From an uncultured Clostridium sp. (GTDB lineage: Bacteria; Bacillota; Clostridia; Clostridiales; Clostridiaceae), in contig URKQ01000003.1 in the NCBI GenBank assembly GCA_900548455.1, forward strand, positions 62,001-126,000: a stretch of 64,000 nt of DNA, written 5' to 3'. The notes under the pieces were generated by a model, which saw nothing but the letters and a program-made list of their open reading frames with translations, was not told where the DNA came from and made no database searches. Shown in pieces: positions 52,771-62,335 of this stretch. The position numbers and the translations under genes are program-made. Each line of letters begins with the position of its first letter. Positions within the stretch are counted from its first letter, which is position 1.

Positions 52771-53751
52771 CTATTCAAGCTTTACTCTAGGATCTACTAG
52801 TGCATATGACATATCTGCAAGTAAATTTCCTAAAAGTGTAAGTATAGCATAAAAGGTATTAGCACCCATAACTAACCATATATCTGAAGTCATAACTGCT
52901 TCATATAAAACCTTACCAATTCCAGGCCATATAAATACTGTTTCAAGTAGTATTGCACCACCAAATAATCCAGGTATATAAAGTCCTAAAAGTGTTACAA
53001 TTGGGATTAATGCATTTCTAAATGCATGTTTGTATATTACAACTTTTTCTTTAAGCCCTTTAGATCTAGCAGTTCTTATATAATCTTGGTTAATTACATC
53101 TATTACACTATTTCTTACATATCTAATTAATGAAGCCAAATCTAGAATTACTAAAACTAAAACTGGTAATATCATATGAACGGCTACATCTAAAAATTCT
53201 TCTCCAAAACTTGAATACCCCATGGCTGCTTTCATTGCAGTTCTCATACCATTAAGTGGTATTACTTTACTTGGCACCGCAATTAAAAATACTACCAGTA
53301 GAGCAAAGAAGAAAGATGGCATTCCAACTCCAATCAGAGAAAATACCGTCCAAAAATTATCAAAGGGTCCATATTTTCTAACTGCTGATTTTATTCCTAC
53401 AGGTATAGCAATAGCAAAAGCTATAACCATAGCAACTAAATTAAGTAAAAAACTATTCCAAATAAAATTTCCTATTACTTCATTTACAGGTTTTCTAAAT
53501 TTAATAGAACTACCAAAATCACCAGTTACGGTTCTCTTTAGCCAATTGAAATACTGCTTAGGAATAGAATCGTTAAGACCCAATTTTTCTCTAATTCTCT
53601 CTTGTTGCTCCACTGTTGTCTTTGAACCAACTCCCAAATAAGCATTTACTGGATCTCCAGGCATGAATTTCAATAAGCTAAATAGAATTATTGTTATTAT
53701 AATTATTACAGGAATTAAATTAAGTAATCTCTTCCCTAAATATTTTAACAT
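52771..53751 (-). CDS. oppB: Oligopeptide ABC transporter permease OppB
   Basis: 326 residues from ATG 53751 behind GGGGGGAG (a longer frame starts 15 bp upstream without a site). Six membrane segments and the ATPase-contact loop RTARSKGLKEKVVIYKHAFRNALIP. It forms the channel with OppC. A strong hairpin (53779-53803) separates it from oppA, so the permease genes are probably expressed below oppA. Confidence 0.95.
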   Translation of the reverse strand: MLKYLGKRLLNLIPVIIIITIILFSLLKFMPGDPVNAYLGVGSKTTVEQQERIREKLGLNDSIPKQYFNWLKRTVTGDFGSSIKFRKPVNEVIGNFIWNSFLLNLVAMVIAFAIAIPVGIKSAVRKYGPFDNFWTVFSLIGVGMPSFFFALLVVFLIAVPSKVIPLNGMRTAMKAAMGYSSFGEEFLDVAVHMILPVLVLVILDLASLIRYVRNSVIDVINQDYIRTARSKGLKEKVVIYKHAFRNALIPIVTLLGLYIPGLFGGAILLETVFIWPGIGKVLYEAVMTSDIWLVMGANTFYAILTLLGNLLADMSYALVDPRVKLE

Positions 53752-53778
53752 TTTCTCCCCCCTCAACTTTTTTAAATA

Positions 53779-53803
53779 ACGCCCTGGCTTTAAGTCAGGG
53801 CGT
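53779..53803 (-). promoter_or_regulatory. Intercistronic hairpin between oppA and oppB
   Basis: ACGCCCTG/CAGGGCGT is a perfect 8-bp GC-rich stem with a 9-nt loop. No T tract follows immediately; only a short TTATTT. That is the pattern of a partial terminator or mRNA-stabilising stem, common after binding-protein genes so that they outnumber their permeases. Confidence 0.75.
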
Positions 53804-53828
53804 CAATAGTTGCTATAGAGCTTTATCT

Positions 53829-55565
53829 CTATTCTTCAATATAAGCATCCTTCAATACCTTAGCCCAGTTACAGAATGGACTTGTATTTAAGTTTTTAAT
53901 CTTCTTATTATATAAGTCATAGTATGTGTTTGCATAAACAGGCATCATAGGAGCATCCTCGTTTAATATCTTTGCAATTTTTTGATAGATAGGCTTAGCT
54001 TCTTCTTTATCTAAAATACCCTTTCCTTGATCAAGAAGTTTATCTACTTCTGGATTGTTATATCTACAAGTGTTATCTTTTCCACTTCCTATATAATCTG
54101 AATGGAAATCTGAATATATTGAATGAGGGTCAGCTGAACCAATTGTATTTGCCATAAAATAAATACTCCACTGATCTAAATTAGCATCAGCATTACTCTG
54201 TACTAAGTCCATCATTGGGTTGAATTCAAGATATGCTACTTCAACTTTACATTTTAAATCTTCACCCCAAGATTTTTGCCACATTGGAATTAATGTTGCT
54301 AATATATCATGGTCTGGCATAGCAGCTACTTTTATCTCTAAAACCTTACCATCTTTTTCACGATATCCGCTAGATCCAACTTTCCAACCTGCTTCATCAA
54401 GAATAGATTTTGACTTCTCTATATCGTATTTATATGCTGTCATTTGAGAAAGAAGCGCATCATCTATAGCCCAAGATACTTGAGAGAATGGATGATATTG
54501 AACTGAAGCTAGAGGTTTTCCTGTTATCTCATCTGCGTAATAAGTGTCTACAAATTGTTGAATATCAAAGGCATAGTATAAAGCTTGACGAACTTTCTTA
54601 TCAGCAGTAGCTCCGCCTTCGCAGTTAAATTTACAATATCCATATCCACTTCTGTCATAATGATTTTCTGTTAAGAAATCTTTTTGTCTAGCTTGATCAA
54701 TCTTTTTAGGTTCAACAACTCCTGGAAGTAAATCTACTTCTTTAGAAGTTAATTCAACTATATCTGTGGTATTATCTACAAATTTGCACATAACTTTTTC
54801 TATAAGGTAACCTTCACCTTTATAGTCAGCTCTTCTCTTTAATGAGGCAAATTCTCCTTCTGAAAACTTTTCTAAAACGTATGGTCCAGATCCTATAGGC
54901 TCAGTTGTAATAGCTTCTATAGAAGAAGTATCGCCAACTTTATAGTTTTTGCCATAGTAATGTTCTGGTAAAATTCCTTGACTTCCTTGTTCTAGATTTG
55001 TTCTTAAAGCTTCTTTAAAACAGAATCTAACTGTATAGTCATCTTCTTTTACTACACCTTTAAATTCTTCAGTTTTACCACTTGAAAACTCTTCATAGCC
55101 AACCATATCTTTTACTGCTGATCCATATCTACCTGTATATGATGGGTCAGCCAACATTTTGTAAGTAAATACAACGTCATCTGCTGTAACTTTTTCTCCA
55201 TCAGAAAAAGTCATATCATCTTTCATATGGAATACAATGTCTTTTCCATCATTAGTTACTTCCCAATCTTTACAAGCTTGAGGTTCACATTCTCCTTTAA
55301 CATTAAAGTCAACTAATTTTTGAAATACCATGTCTACTACATGTCCATCATATGCAGATTGATAATAAGCTGGATTAAAGTTTCCTGACATTTCAGTTAC
55401 GCCTGCTACTAATGTTCCTCCTACTTTCTTTTCACCTTCCTCTTGCACTGGTGGATTATCTGGCTTTTGAGCATCTTCTGGCTTTTCTTTTCCGCCTCCA
55501 CAACCTACCAATCCTACGGAAAGGACTCCTGCTAAAAACAAGGACATAAATTTTTTCACAGTCAA
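53829..55565 (-). CDS. oppA: Oligopeptide-binding lipoprotein OppA
   Basis: 578 residues. A lipoprotein signal (lipobox VGLVGC, lipidated Cys about 22) is followed by a linker rich in Pro, Glu and Lys. The type II binding fold has SBP_bac_5 features such as ADDVVFTYKMLADPSYTG, GSGPYVLEKFSEGEFASLKR and VRQALYYAFD. It captures extracellular peptides for OppBCDF. It is first gene of the operon, with a GGGGGAATTG site and a 530-bp AT-rich upstream region containing a CodY-like box. In low-GC Gram-positives peptide importers are classic CodY targets. Confidence 0.94.
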   Translation of the reverse strand: MTVKKFMSLFLAGVLSVGLVGCGGGKEKPEDAQKPDNPPVQEEGEKKVGGTLVAGVTEMSGNFNPAYYQSAYDGHVVDMVFQKLVDFNVKGECEPQACKDWEVTNDGKDIVFHMKDDMTFSDGEKVTADDVVFTYKMLADPSYTGRYGSAVKDMVGYEEFSSGKTEEFKGVVKEDDYTVRFCFKEALRTNLEQGSQGILPEHYYGKNYKVGDTSSIEAITTEPIGSGPYVLEKFSEGEFASLKRRADYKGEGYLIEKVMCKFVDNTTDIVELTSKEVDLLPGVVEPKKIDQARQKDFLTENHYDRSGYGYCKFNCEGGATADKKVRQALYYAFDIQQFVDTYYADEITGKPLASVQYHPFSQVSWAIDDALLSQMTAYKYDIEKSKSILDEAGWKVGSSGYREKDGKVLEIKVAAMPDHDILATLIPMWQKSWGEDLKCKVEVAYLEFNPMMDLVQSNADANLDQWSIYFMANTIGSADPHSIYSDFHSDYIGSGKDNTCRYNNPEVDKLLDQGKGILDKEEAKPIYQKIAKILNEDAPMMPVYANTYYDLYNKKIKNLNTSPFCNWAKVLKDAYIEE

Positions 55566-55786
55566 TTCCCCCTTATAAAAAATAATTCATTATATATATA
55601 AATATGCTAATAAATATACTTATTTATTGCATAATTATATCTTATATTTCTACTAACATTTTAAGTTGTATAATATTTATATTTTATTTCCTCAATATTT
55701 ATGTAAAATTCTTGAATTGATGTAACTTATTCTTATTTTATATAATTTTTTATAAAATGTAAATAGATAATAGGATAATTTATCTA

Positions 55787-55801
55787 AATTTTCAGACTAT
55801 T
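55787..55801. promoter_or_regulatory. CodY-like box upstream of oppA
   Basis: AATTTTCAGACTATT matches the CodY consensus AATTTTCWGAAAATT at 13 of 15 positions. It lies about 222 bp before the oppA start. Confidence 0.5.
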
Positions 55802-56022
55802 TCGTATTCACCTATATTCCGCTATTCTAAATACTTTTAAAATAATATTTCACATAAAAATCATTGAAAATATATTTCGACTTATTTTTTATGTTTTTTA
55901 GACTATAAAACTAATTATTATACATTTTTCATTTAATTAATTGATAAAAATTCACTAACTATTTATAAATATATTATGGCTAAGTCCTATTTATGCATTA
56001 ATTTTCTTTATATAAACTAAAT

Positions 56023-56059
56023 AAAGGATTATCCAAAATATATACTGGAATAATCCTTT
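56023..56059 (-). terminator. Terminator after sulfite reductase gene
   Basis: AAAGGATTAT.CC/GG.AATAATCCTTT, 37 bp past the stop codon. A T-rich tract follows on the minus strand. Confidence 0.8.
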
Positions 56060-56095
56060 TAAATAGTTTTATAATTTAAAAGGAAATAAATATTT

Positions 56096-57646
56096 TTATA
56101 CTATATACTTATTCACTATTTCTTCCATTTTAATTTTTTTACATTGTGCAAATTCATCAAAACTTATGTTATATTCTTTTATGTTTTGGGCTATTTCATA
56201 TAAGAATTTAGGAATATCTTCCTTTAATATTTCACCATATTGTGTTCCTAACCTCGTCCTATCAACTGCATAAGAACCATCAATGAATACTGTAAAGCAC
56301 TCTCGATTCTCTCCATTTACCTTCTTTCTTTTACCTGTAAAGCCAATTGAACTGACTTGGTGTATTCCACAAGAATTTCCACAGCCAGAAATGTTAACTC
56401 TAGGTAAAATATCTTCTTTCATTCCCATTTTATTAAAATACTCAATTATATCCCTAAGTAATTGTTGACTATTTCCTAAACCAATTTGACATATTGGAGC
56501 CCCTACACAAGCAATACTATGCTCCAATTTAGTAACCCCTGTCATATTTTCAGTTGCATTTAATATAGAAATAGCTTCGTCTCCATTTAGATTTCTTATA
56601 TATATTCCTTCTGTCATTGCAAGTCTTATATCTATATCCTCATAATTTTTCAAAAGTGAAATTAATTTGTTTAAATCATCTATAGAAAGCTGTCCTCCTA
56701 TAGGATGAACATATACACTATATAGTCCACATTGCTTTTGCTGAAATATTCTATTACTATTAATTTCAACTGTTTTTCCTTTTTTATTTATAGTTTTTTC
56801 ATTTACTACTACCTCTAATCCACCCTTACCTTTTTCCTTTTCCACATAGCTACTATATGTTTTAATAAATTCTTCTTCTCCCATTCTATCTAAAATATAT
56901 CTAACTCTTGCCTTTGCTCTATTTTCATAATTTCCTTCTGCCATAAATAGTTTAACCATAGCTTCAACATAATATAAAACATCTTGTGGATTTATTAATT
57001 CTGGGTAAATTACAGCCTTTTGTGGATTTAATCCTAATCCACCTCCAATATATACTTTAAAGGCCCTTTTTCCATTGTTATCAACAGCTAAAAATCCTAA
57101 GTCTTGAACTGTACAATGAGCTCCATCTGAATTACTGCACGAAAAAGAAACCTTTAATTTTCTTGGAAGCTTATATGTATATATTCTCTCTAGAAAATAA
57201 TTCCCTACAGCTAATGCATACGGAGTTGGATCAAAAGGTTCTGAAGGATTAACACCTGCTAAAGGTGAAAGTGCCACATTCCTTGGATAGTTGCCCCCTG
57301 AGCCTCTAGTAAAGATATTATAATTCATGGCTTCTTCCATTAAATCACAAACCTCATCTATCTTTAACCCATGAAACTGTATTGCTTGTCGTGTTGTGAA
57401 ATGAACTTTAGATACGTTATACTTCTTAGCAAAGTTATATACTTTTTCTAATTCATATATATCAGTAACCCCCGATGGAATTCTAAGTCTAACCATAAAT
57501 TCTGTGCCTCCTCGATGAGCGTAGACACCGAACCCACCTGAAGCATGTTTAAATTCCATCATTGTCATTTCGCCATTAATAAACCTATGACCCTTTTCTC
57601 TAAAATCTTCTATTTCACTTTTTAATACTTCCTTTAACTTATCCAT
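56096..57646 (-). CDS. Siroheme/[4Fe-4S] nitrite or sulfite reductase, ferredoxin-type
   Basis: 516 residues, with two half-domain repeats of the NIR_SIR ferredoxin-like fold. The cluster/siroheme ligands are CVGAPIC (CX5C) and CGNSC (CX3C) near residues 400-450. FTTRQAIQFHG and the RGSGGNYPRNVALSPLAGV segment are also typical. It carries out six-electron reduction of sulfite to sulfide, or nitrite to ammonia. Partners that would settle the substrate (cysteine synthesis, siroheme synthesis, nitrate reduction) are not adjacent. It is monocistronic. The length is shorter than plant-type enzymes and typical of clostridial assimilatory forms. Confidence 0.9.
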   Translation of the reverse strand: MDKLKEVLKSEIEDFREKGHRFINGEMTMMEFKHASGGFGVYAHRGGTEFMVRLRIPSGVTDIYELEKVYNFAKKYNVSKVHFTTRQAIQFHGLKIDEVCDLMEEAMNYNIFTRGSGGNYPRNVALSPLAGVNPSEPFDPTPYALAVGNYFLERIYTYKLPRKLKVSFSCSNSDGAHCTVQDLGFLAVDNNGKRAFKVYIGGGLGLNPQKAVIYPELINPQDVLYYVEAMVKLFMAEGNYENRAKARVRYILDRMGEEEFIKTYSSYVEKEKGKGGLEVVVNEKTINKKGKTVEINSNRIFQQKQCGLYSVYVHPIGGQLSIDDLNKLISLLKNYEDIDIRLAMTEGIYIRNLNGDEAISILNATENMTGVTKLEHSIACVGAPICQIGLGNSQQLLRDIIEYFNKMGMKEDILPRVNISGCGNSCGIHQVSSIGFTGKRKKVNGENRECFTVFIDGSYAVDRTRLGTQYGEILKEDIPKFLYEIAQNIKEYNISFDEFAQCKKIKMEEIVNKYIV

Positions 57647-57713
57647 TTTTCCACCTCTGCTTATACTCTTTTCTATAGTATTTTATTAACTCTTATATTT
57701 AATTCAAAAAAAT

Positions 57714-57742
57714 AAAGGTTATTGCATTTTGCAATAACCTTT
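57714..57742. terminator. Bidirectional terminator after glycosyltransferase gene
   Basis: AAAGGTTATTGCA/TGCAATAACCTTT is a 13-bp perfect stem. It directly follows the glycosyltransferase stop. Confidence 0.88.
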
Positions 57743-57746
57743 ACTT

Positions 57747-58691
57747 CTATTTAAACAAACCTTTAATAAATCCAATTCCAATAGAACAATGAATTGTTAA
57801 GTAAATCCAAAGAAGTTCAAATGGATTTTTCCCTTTTCCAAACTTAAAATAAAAAATCAAGTATACTATTAAATATGGTATCATACTAAGCATAATTGGT
57901 ATTGGTGTCTTAAATAATAACAGTAACGCTAAGATATTATATATTACAAAAACAGAAGGTACTATAGTGAATATACTAAACTGCTTAGAATCCTGCTTTA
58001 TTACTTTGGCTTCCCAATATCCATAATTAAACATTTGTTTTCTTATTGCCTTATAATTATCTCTTGTATAATACGTAAATTTAATTGATGGATCAAACAA
58101 AATCTTACCACCTGAGGCAATTATTCTTTTATTTATATCATTATCCTGATTTTTTACTAAAGTTTCATTGTATCCACCTACTTCAAGCATCCTAGCAGTT
58201 TTATAACAGCCAAAACTAGCCGTAGATGTAAGTTGTTTTTTATTAGAGTATCTATAAGATGCTACTCCCCCTCCAAATAAAGTTCCTCTGGCAAGGGCAT
58301 ATAACTTCCCAATTTTAGTTTTAGCATCAAATTTAATTTTTCCACCTACACACTCGACACCATTCTCTTCAATTGATTCAACACTGTTCTTAATAAAGTC
58401 ATAATCATAACTTGCATGAGCCCCAACGATAAAAGAATATTCCGTATTGGCATTATTAATCCCAATATTAAATGCAGCTGCTTGTATTCTCTTAGGATTT
58501 TCAAACAATTTTACATTGTTATATTTCTCCATAAGTTCTTTAACTACTGCAGTAGTATTATCTTCTGATTTTCCATCTATAATATATATTTGATACATAT
58601 CTTTAGGATAAGATTGATTTTCTAAAGACTCTATACATTCTTTAATATATTTTTCCTCATTGTATGTTGCTATTACTATCGTAGCTTTCAT
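57747..58691 (-). CDS. Family 2 glycosyltransferase with C-terminal membrane segments
   Basis: 314 residues. A GT-A fold (about 1-220) opens with VIATYNEEKYIKECIESLENQS, then YIIDGKSEDNT and the acceptor-side NQDNDINKRI. Two or three membrane segments end the protein (about 240-310). It is similar to enzymes that build cell-surface polysaccharides from nucleotide sugars. It stands alone, without a polysaccharide cluster. The acceptor is unknown. Confidence 0.88.
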   Translation of the reverse strand: MKATIVIATYNEEKYIKECIESLENQSYPKDMYQIYIIDGKSEDNTTAVVKELMEKYNNVKLFENPKRIQAAAFNIGINNANTEYSFIVGAHASYDYDFIKNSVESIEENGVECVGGKIKFDAKTKIGKLYALARGTLFGGGVASYRYSNKKQLTSTASFGCYKTARMLEVGGYNETLVKNQDNDINKRIIASGGKILFDPSIKFTYYTRDNYKAIRKQMFNYGYWEAKVIKQDSKQFSIFTIVPSVFVIYNILALLLLFKTPIPIMLSMIPYLIVYLIFYFKFGKGKNPFELLWIYLTIHCSIGIGFIKGLFK

Positions 58692-58844
58692 TATATAACT
58701 CCTTCATAAAATTCGCTTTAAGTTAAAATTAAAAGCAAAAAAATATCCTAATCCATATTTATTTACCATATCTATATTATCACAACTACATTTTAAATCA
58801 ATAGGAACAGTACTTACATTATGAATTGTTGAATATTCTAATCC

Positions 58845-58873
58845 TTGATATAATTTTCAGAAAATTATATCAT
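58845..58873 (+). promoter_or_regulatory. Promoter of LysR gene with perfect CodY box in the spacer
   Basis: TTGATA (58845-58850) and TATCAT (58868-58873) stand 17 bp apart. The spacer contains AATTTTCAGAAAATT (58852-58866), identical to the CodY consensus AATTTTCWGAAAATT at all 15 positions. CodY bound here should block RNA polymerase, so the regulator would be made when GTP and branched-chain amino acids are low. The divergent glycosyltransferase starts about 150 bp away and might also be affected. Confidence 0.75.
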
Positions 58874-58911
58874 ATTGTTATAGAATCATGTTTAGTTGGA
58901 GGAGTGATAAT

Positions 58912-59823
58912 ATGAAATTACAACAAATTAGATATGTTATAGAAGTTGCAAAGACTGGATCTATTTCTAAAGCTGCAAAAAACTTATTTTTATCACAGCC
59001 CAATATTAGTAATTCCATAAAAAGCCTTGAAAATGAATTAGGTATTATAATTTTTTTACGTACTAACAACGGAATCATTTTGACAAACGAAGGAAATGAA
59101 TTTTTAAAGTATGCTAAATCCATAAAACAAGGATATGATAATATATTAAAAATTAAAAGTAATGATGATATATGTAAATTTACTCTATCTTCATCTACTT
59201 ATTCTGTGGTTATGGAAGCCTTTTCGATGTTATGTAAGAAACATGAAAATAAAAATAATATACAATTAAATATAAAAACCCATAATTATTTAGAGTGCAT
59301 TGATAGTATTTATAAAAATCAAAGTGACTTAGGAATAGTTCTACTTACTCCATTTCTAAAAAATTATGTTGTAGACACTTTAAAAAATAAAAATATAATC
59401 CTCACACCCTTAAAAAAACTATCAATAAACATTAATGTTAGAAAAGGTCATCCTCTCATCATCCATGATAATGAAATTGACTTTAATAAATTAAAAGAAT
59501 ATCCTTTCGTAAATTATTATTCTGAAGAACAAAATGAATTTTCATTCTTACCAGAAGTTTTATTTATGAATATAGTTAACAAAAATAAAATAATATCCGT
59601 TAATGACAGAGAAACAAGATGTAATATTGTTTCTACTACTAATGCCTTTAGTATTGGCTGCACTCTACATCCTCAAATCCAAAATTTTTTCAATTGGATT
59701 TCTATCCCAATTCCAAATATATATGTTGAACTTTGCTATATGAAATTAAAATCCAGAGAACTTAGTAAAGAAGCTCTAATGTTTCTAGAAATATTAAACC
59801 ATGAATTGATTAATATAACATAA
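58912..59823 (+). CDS. LysR-family transcriptional regulator
   Basis: 303 residues from ATG 58912 (TTGGAGGAGTGATAAT before it; a longer frame begins 24 bp earlier without a site). An N-terminal winged helix (about 1-62; ISKAAKNLFLSQPNISNSIKSLENELG) precedes an inducer-binding domain. The promoter carries a perfect CodY box, suggesting a role in amino-acid or nitrogen metabolism. Typical LysR targets are divergent genes, and here that is the glycosyltransferase, but the functional target is not evident. Confidence 0.92.
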   Translation: MKLQQIRYVIEVAKTGSISKAAKNLFLSQPNISNSIKSLENELGIIIFLRTNNGIILTNEGNEFLKYAKSIKQGYDNILKIKSNDDICKFTLSSSTYSVVMEAFSMLCKKHENKNNIQLNIKTHNYLECIDSIYKNQSDLGIVLLTPFLKNYVVDTLKNKNIILTPLKKLSININVRKGHPLIIHDNEIDFNKLKEYPFVNYYSEEQNEFSFLPEVLFMNIVNKNKIISVNDRETRCNIVSTTNAFSIGCTLHPQIQNFFNWISIPIPNIYVELCYMKLKSRELSKEALMFLEILNHELINIT

Positions 59824-59846
59824 AAGGGATGATTAAAATCATCCCT
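59824..59846. terminator. Terminator after LysR gene
   Basis: AGGGATGATT/AATCATCCCT has a tiny loop and is followed by AATTTA. It overlaps the stop of the converging 75-aa gene. Confidence 0.75.
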
Positions 59847-60072
59847 AATTTAACAAAGATATTAAGTCTCTTACAGCATTTTTAACTTCATTAGGTAATT
59901 TTGCAATAGCGGCACTTTGTGCTTTCTCATCTTGGATTTGCGCAATTCTAAATACTTCATTTTGTAATCCTGGAACACTATTAATTATATTTGATGCCTC
60001 ATTAAACTTTGCTGCAAATACTGGATCTTTCATTTTCACTTGAAGCTTTCTTATTAAGTCATATATATTCAT
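59845..60072 (-). CDS. Small helical protein of unknown function, 75 aa
   Basis: 75 residues, MNIYDLIRKLQVKMKDPVFA at the start and LPNEVKNAVRDLISLLN at the end, predicted to be wholly helical. It has no Cys, Trp, signal or membrane segment. GGAGC precedes ATG. It is not recognised. It might be a small coiled-coil or partner-binding protein. It is monocistronic. Confidence 0.7.
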   Translation of the reverse strand: MNIYDLIRKLQVKMKDPVFAAKFNEASNIINSVPGLQNEVFRIAQIQDEKAQSAAIAKLPNEVKNAVRDLISLLN

Positions 60073-60162
60073 TTAAGCTCCTCCATAATAAAAAATATTA
60101 TATTTTATTCTATTCATTTAAACTATAAAGGTGCTTAGTTTTGTAATATTCCCTTATTATCT

Positions 60163-60642
60163 TTATTCTAAGTTCTTTACGATAATATTTACTTTTTTAA
60201 TTTCGTTTTTAATAAGAGTTTTTCTAAATAAAAACCAAATAAAAAATAATACTAAACTTTGAATAGCCATTGCTTTTATTCTTATTGGATAAAAATTAAT
60301 AACCAATATTGAACAATATATTGGAAAAAACAAAAAAGATTCTACAAATGCAAATTTTCTTCGCATCCTACTATTAAAAGAGGAAGTTTCAATAACATAC
60401 TTGTAGAAATTAAAAGCATAACTTCCTGCTACCACAGATAATATTATAACCATTAATGTTTTTATAACTGTATCTTTAAGTGAAAAAATATAATTGGTTG
60501 GTCCAAACAATTTACATAATAAATAATATAGAAACATAAATATAAGTAAACATAACATCATATCCTTTGTATAGAAATTAAATATATATTGTAATTTTTT
60601 ATTGTATTGAACATAAGTTATTTTTCTTATAATTTTTATCAC
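60163..60642 (-). CDS. Integral membrane protein of unknown function, about 159 aa
   Basis: Four hydrophobic segments (about 27-47, 58-77, 100-118 and 126-145). The frame opens with GTG 60642, but that codon lies within the GGGGTG ribosome site, and six bases later stands ATT. The true start is therefore unclear, with the next in-frame ATG only at residue 28. A tandem heptamer tract (TTTCACT/CTTCACT) lies at 60661-60686 just upstream. No family is recognised. Confidence 0.6.
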   Translation of the reverse strand: MIKIIRKITYVQYNKKLQYIFNFYTKDMMLCLLIFMFLYYLLCKLFGPTNYIFSLKDTVIKTLMVIILSVVAGSYAFNFYKYVIETSSFNSRMRRKFAFVESFLFFPIYCSILVINFYPIRIKAMAIQSLVLFFIWFLFRKTLIKNEIKKVNIIVKNLE

Positions 60643-60660
60643 CCCAATCTTTAATCCTTA

Positions 60661-60686
60661 ACTTTTCACTTTTCACTCTTCACTTC
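60661..60686. repeat. Short tandem heptamer tract
   Basis: Three near-identical units (TTTCACT, TTTCACT, CTTCACT) lie upstream of a membrane protein gene. On the other strand it reads as AGTGAA-type repeats. Confidence 0.5.
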
Positions 60687-60817
60687 AATTAGTATATCAT
60701 GTTTTTCCATTTTTTAACATATCGTAGCATTACTTTTTTATCAGAAATTACTACATGACTTTAAAAATACTACTATGATATAATTGAATGTAAATATAAT
60801 AATACGAGGTATAAAAT

Positions 60818-62332
60818 ATGAAGAAACTAAAGATATATTTCACTTCTGATCTTCATGGTTATGTTTTTCCAACAGACTACAGAGATGATTGTGAAAAAAA
60901 TATGGGTATATTAAAAATAATAAATGAGTATGAAAAGGATGGGAACACCTTAATTATTGATGGTGGCGATACAATTCAAGGCTCTCCATTTACAAATTTT
61001 TTAAGTAGCAATAAATTTAATGTACATCCTTTAGCTAAAATTATGAATAAAGGTGGCTATGACTATATAACACTTGGCAATCATGATTTTAACTATGGTT
61101 ATGATTATTTAAAAAAATATGTTACTAATCTAGATGGAAAATGCTTATGTGCCAACGTTAAAGATAAGTCTGAAAAACTGCCAATACTCCCTTATGATAT
61201 AAAAGTTATGGACAACGGCTTAAGGGTAGGTATTATAGGATTTACAACAGACTTTATAAATCGTTGGGAAAGACCATCAAATCTAGAAAACTTCACTGTG
61301 TCAGAAACATATGAAGCTGTAAAAAGTTACTTTGATAATGTAAGTGAAAATAGTGATCTTGTTATAGGCGTTTATCATGGAGGTTTTGAGTATGATTTAG
61401 AATCTCATAAAAAACTTAGTGAGACAAGTGAAAATATAGCATATAAAATCTGTGAAGATTTTGATTTTGATATATTATTAACTGGTCATCAACATATGTC
61501 CATTGATGGAAAAATCATCAATGATACTTATATTGCTCAAACACCACCTAACGGAACATATTATCTTGAATTAAATGTTGCCTTAGATGACAATTTAAAC
61601 AAAATAATTGATTCTAAGCTAAAGGTGCCTACCTGTAAACCTAATTCTTTAATGTTTAACGAACTAATGCCTTTGGAAAAGGAAGTTCAGAATTGGTTAG
61701 ATACTCCTGTAGGTTTCCTAGATGTGGCACTGCAACCAACTACACATATTGATATGGCCATTAACGGTTCTTATCTTGCAAATTTTATTAACCAAATACA
61801 ACTTGATGCAAGTAATGCAGATATCTCCGTAACATCCTTTGCAAACTCCATAAAGGGCTTTAATAAAGAGGTTACCGTAAGAGACATTACCTCTACATAT
61901 ATGTTTCCAAACACCTTGTCTATACTTAAAGTTACAGGTAAAATTCTAAAACTTGCCCTTGAACGCAGCGCAAGTTATATAGATAATTCAAAAGGAGAGT
62001 TAAAGGTATCAGATTTATTTTTAAAACCTAAAGTAGAACATTATAACTACGATTACTTTTCAAATATAGAGTATACCTTTGATATTACAAGGCCAATTGG
62101 TACTAGAGTAACCTCTATAAAATTTAAAGGAAATGAAATTAATGAAAATGACACCTTTACCTTAGCTATGAATAACTATAGAGCTACTGGTGCTGGCGGT
62201 TATGATTTCTATACCGAATGTGAAGTAGTAAAAGAAGTTCTTGAAGAAATGCCTGATATTATAATTGACTACTTCAAGAAATATAAGAAAGTAATTGTTG
62301 ATAAATCTAAATATCTAACTGTAATAAAATAA
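60818..62332 (+). CDS. Bifunctional metallophosphatase/5'-nucleotidase family protein, cytosolic
   Basis: 504 residues. The metallophosphoesterase domain (about 1-245) has TSDLHGYVFP, DGGDTIQG, LGNHDFNYG, YHGG and LTGHQHM, all five metal motifs. The C-terminal 5'-nucleotidase domain (about 285-500) has AMNNYRATGAGGYDF, the nucleotide-binding tail. There is no signal peptide: it begins MKKLKIYFTSD. It therefore acts inside the cell, unlike UshA. It hydrolyses nucleoside monophosphates, cyclic nucleotides or sugar nucleotides. It is monocistronic, with a hairpin terminator. Confidence 0.92.
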   Translation: MKKLKIYFTSDLHGYVFPTDYRDDCEKNMGILKIINEYEKDGNTLIIDGGDTIQGSPFTNFLSSNKFNVHPLAKIMNKGGYDYITLGNHDFNYGYDYLKKYVTNLDGKCLCANVKDKSEKLPILPYDIKVMDNGLRVGIIGFTTDFINRWERPSNLENFTVSETYEAVKSYFDNVSENSDLVIGVYHGGFEYDLESHKKLSETSENIAYKICEDFDFDILLTGHQHMSIDGKIINDTYIAQTPPNGTYYLELNVALDDNLNKIIDSKLKVPTCKPNSLMFNELMPLEKEVQNWLDTPVGFLDVALQPTTHIDMAINGSYLANFINQIQLDASNADISVTSFANSIKGFNKEVTVRDITSTYMFPNTLSILKVTGKILKLALERSASYIDNSKGELKVSDLFLKPKVEHYNYDYFSNIEYTFDITRPIGTRVTSIKFKGNEINENDTFTLAMNNYRATGAGGYDFYTECEVVKEVLEEMPDIIIDYFKKYKKVIVDKSKYLTVIK

Positions 62333-62335
62333 AAA

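Larger units (their letters stand above)
55566..56095. other. Large AT-rich region upstream of oppA
   Basis: 530 bp without a gene. It carries a CodY-like box (55787-55801) and, at 56023-56059, the terminator of the sulfite reductase gene. I see no riboswitch. The long spacing suggests a distal promoter or a long oppA leader. Confidence 0.5.
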
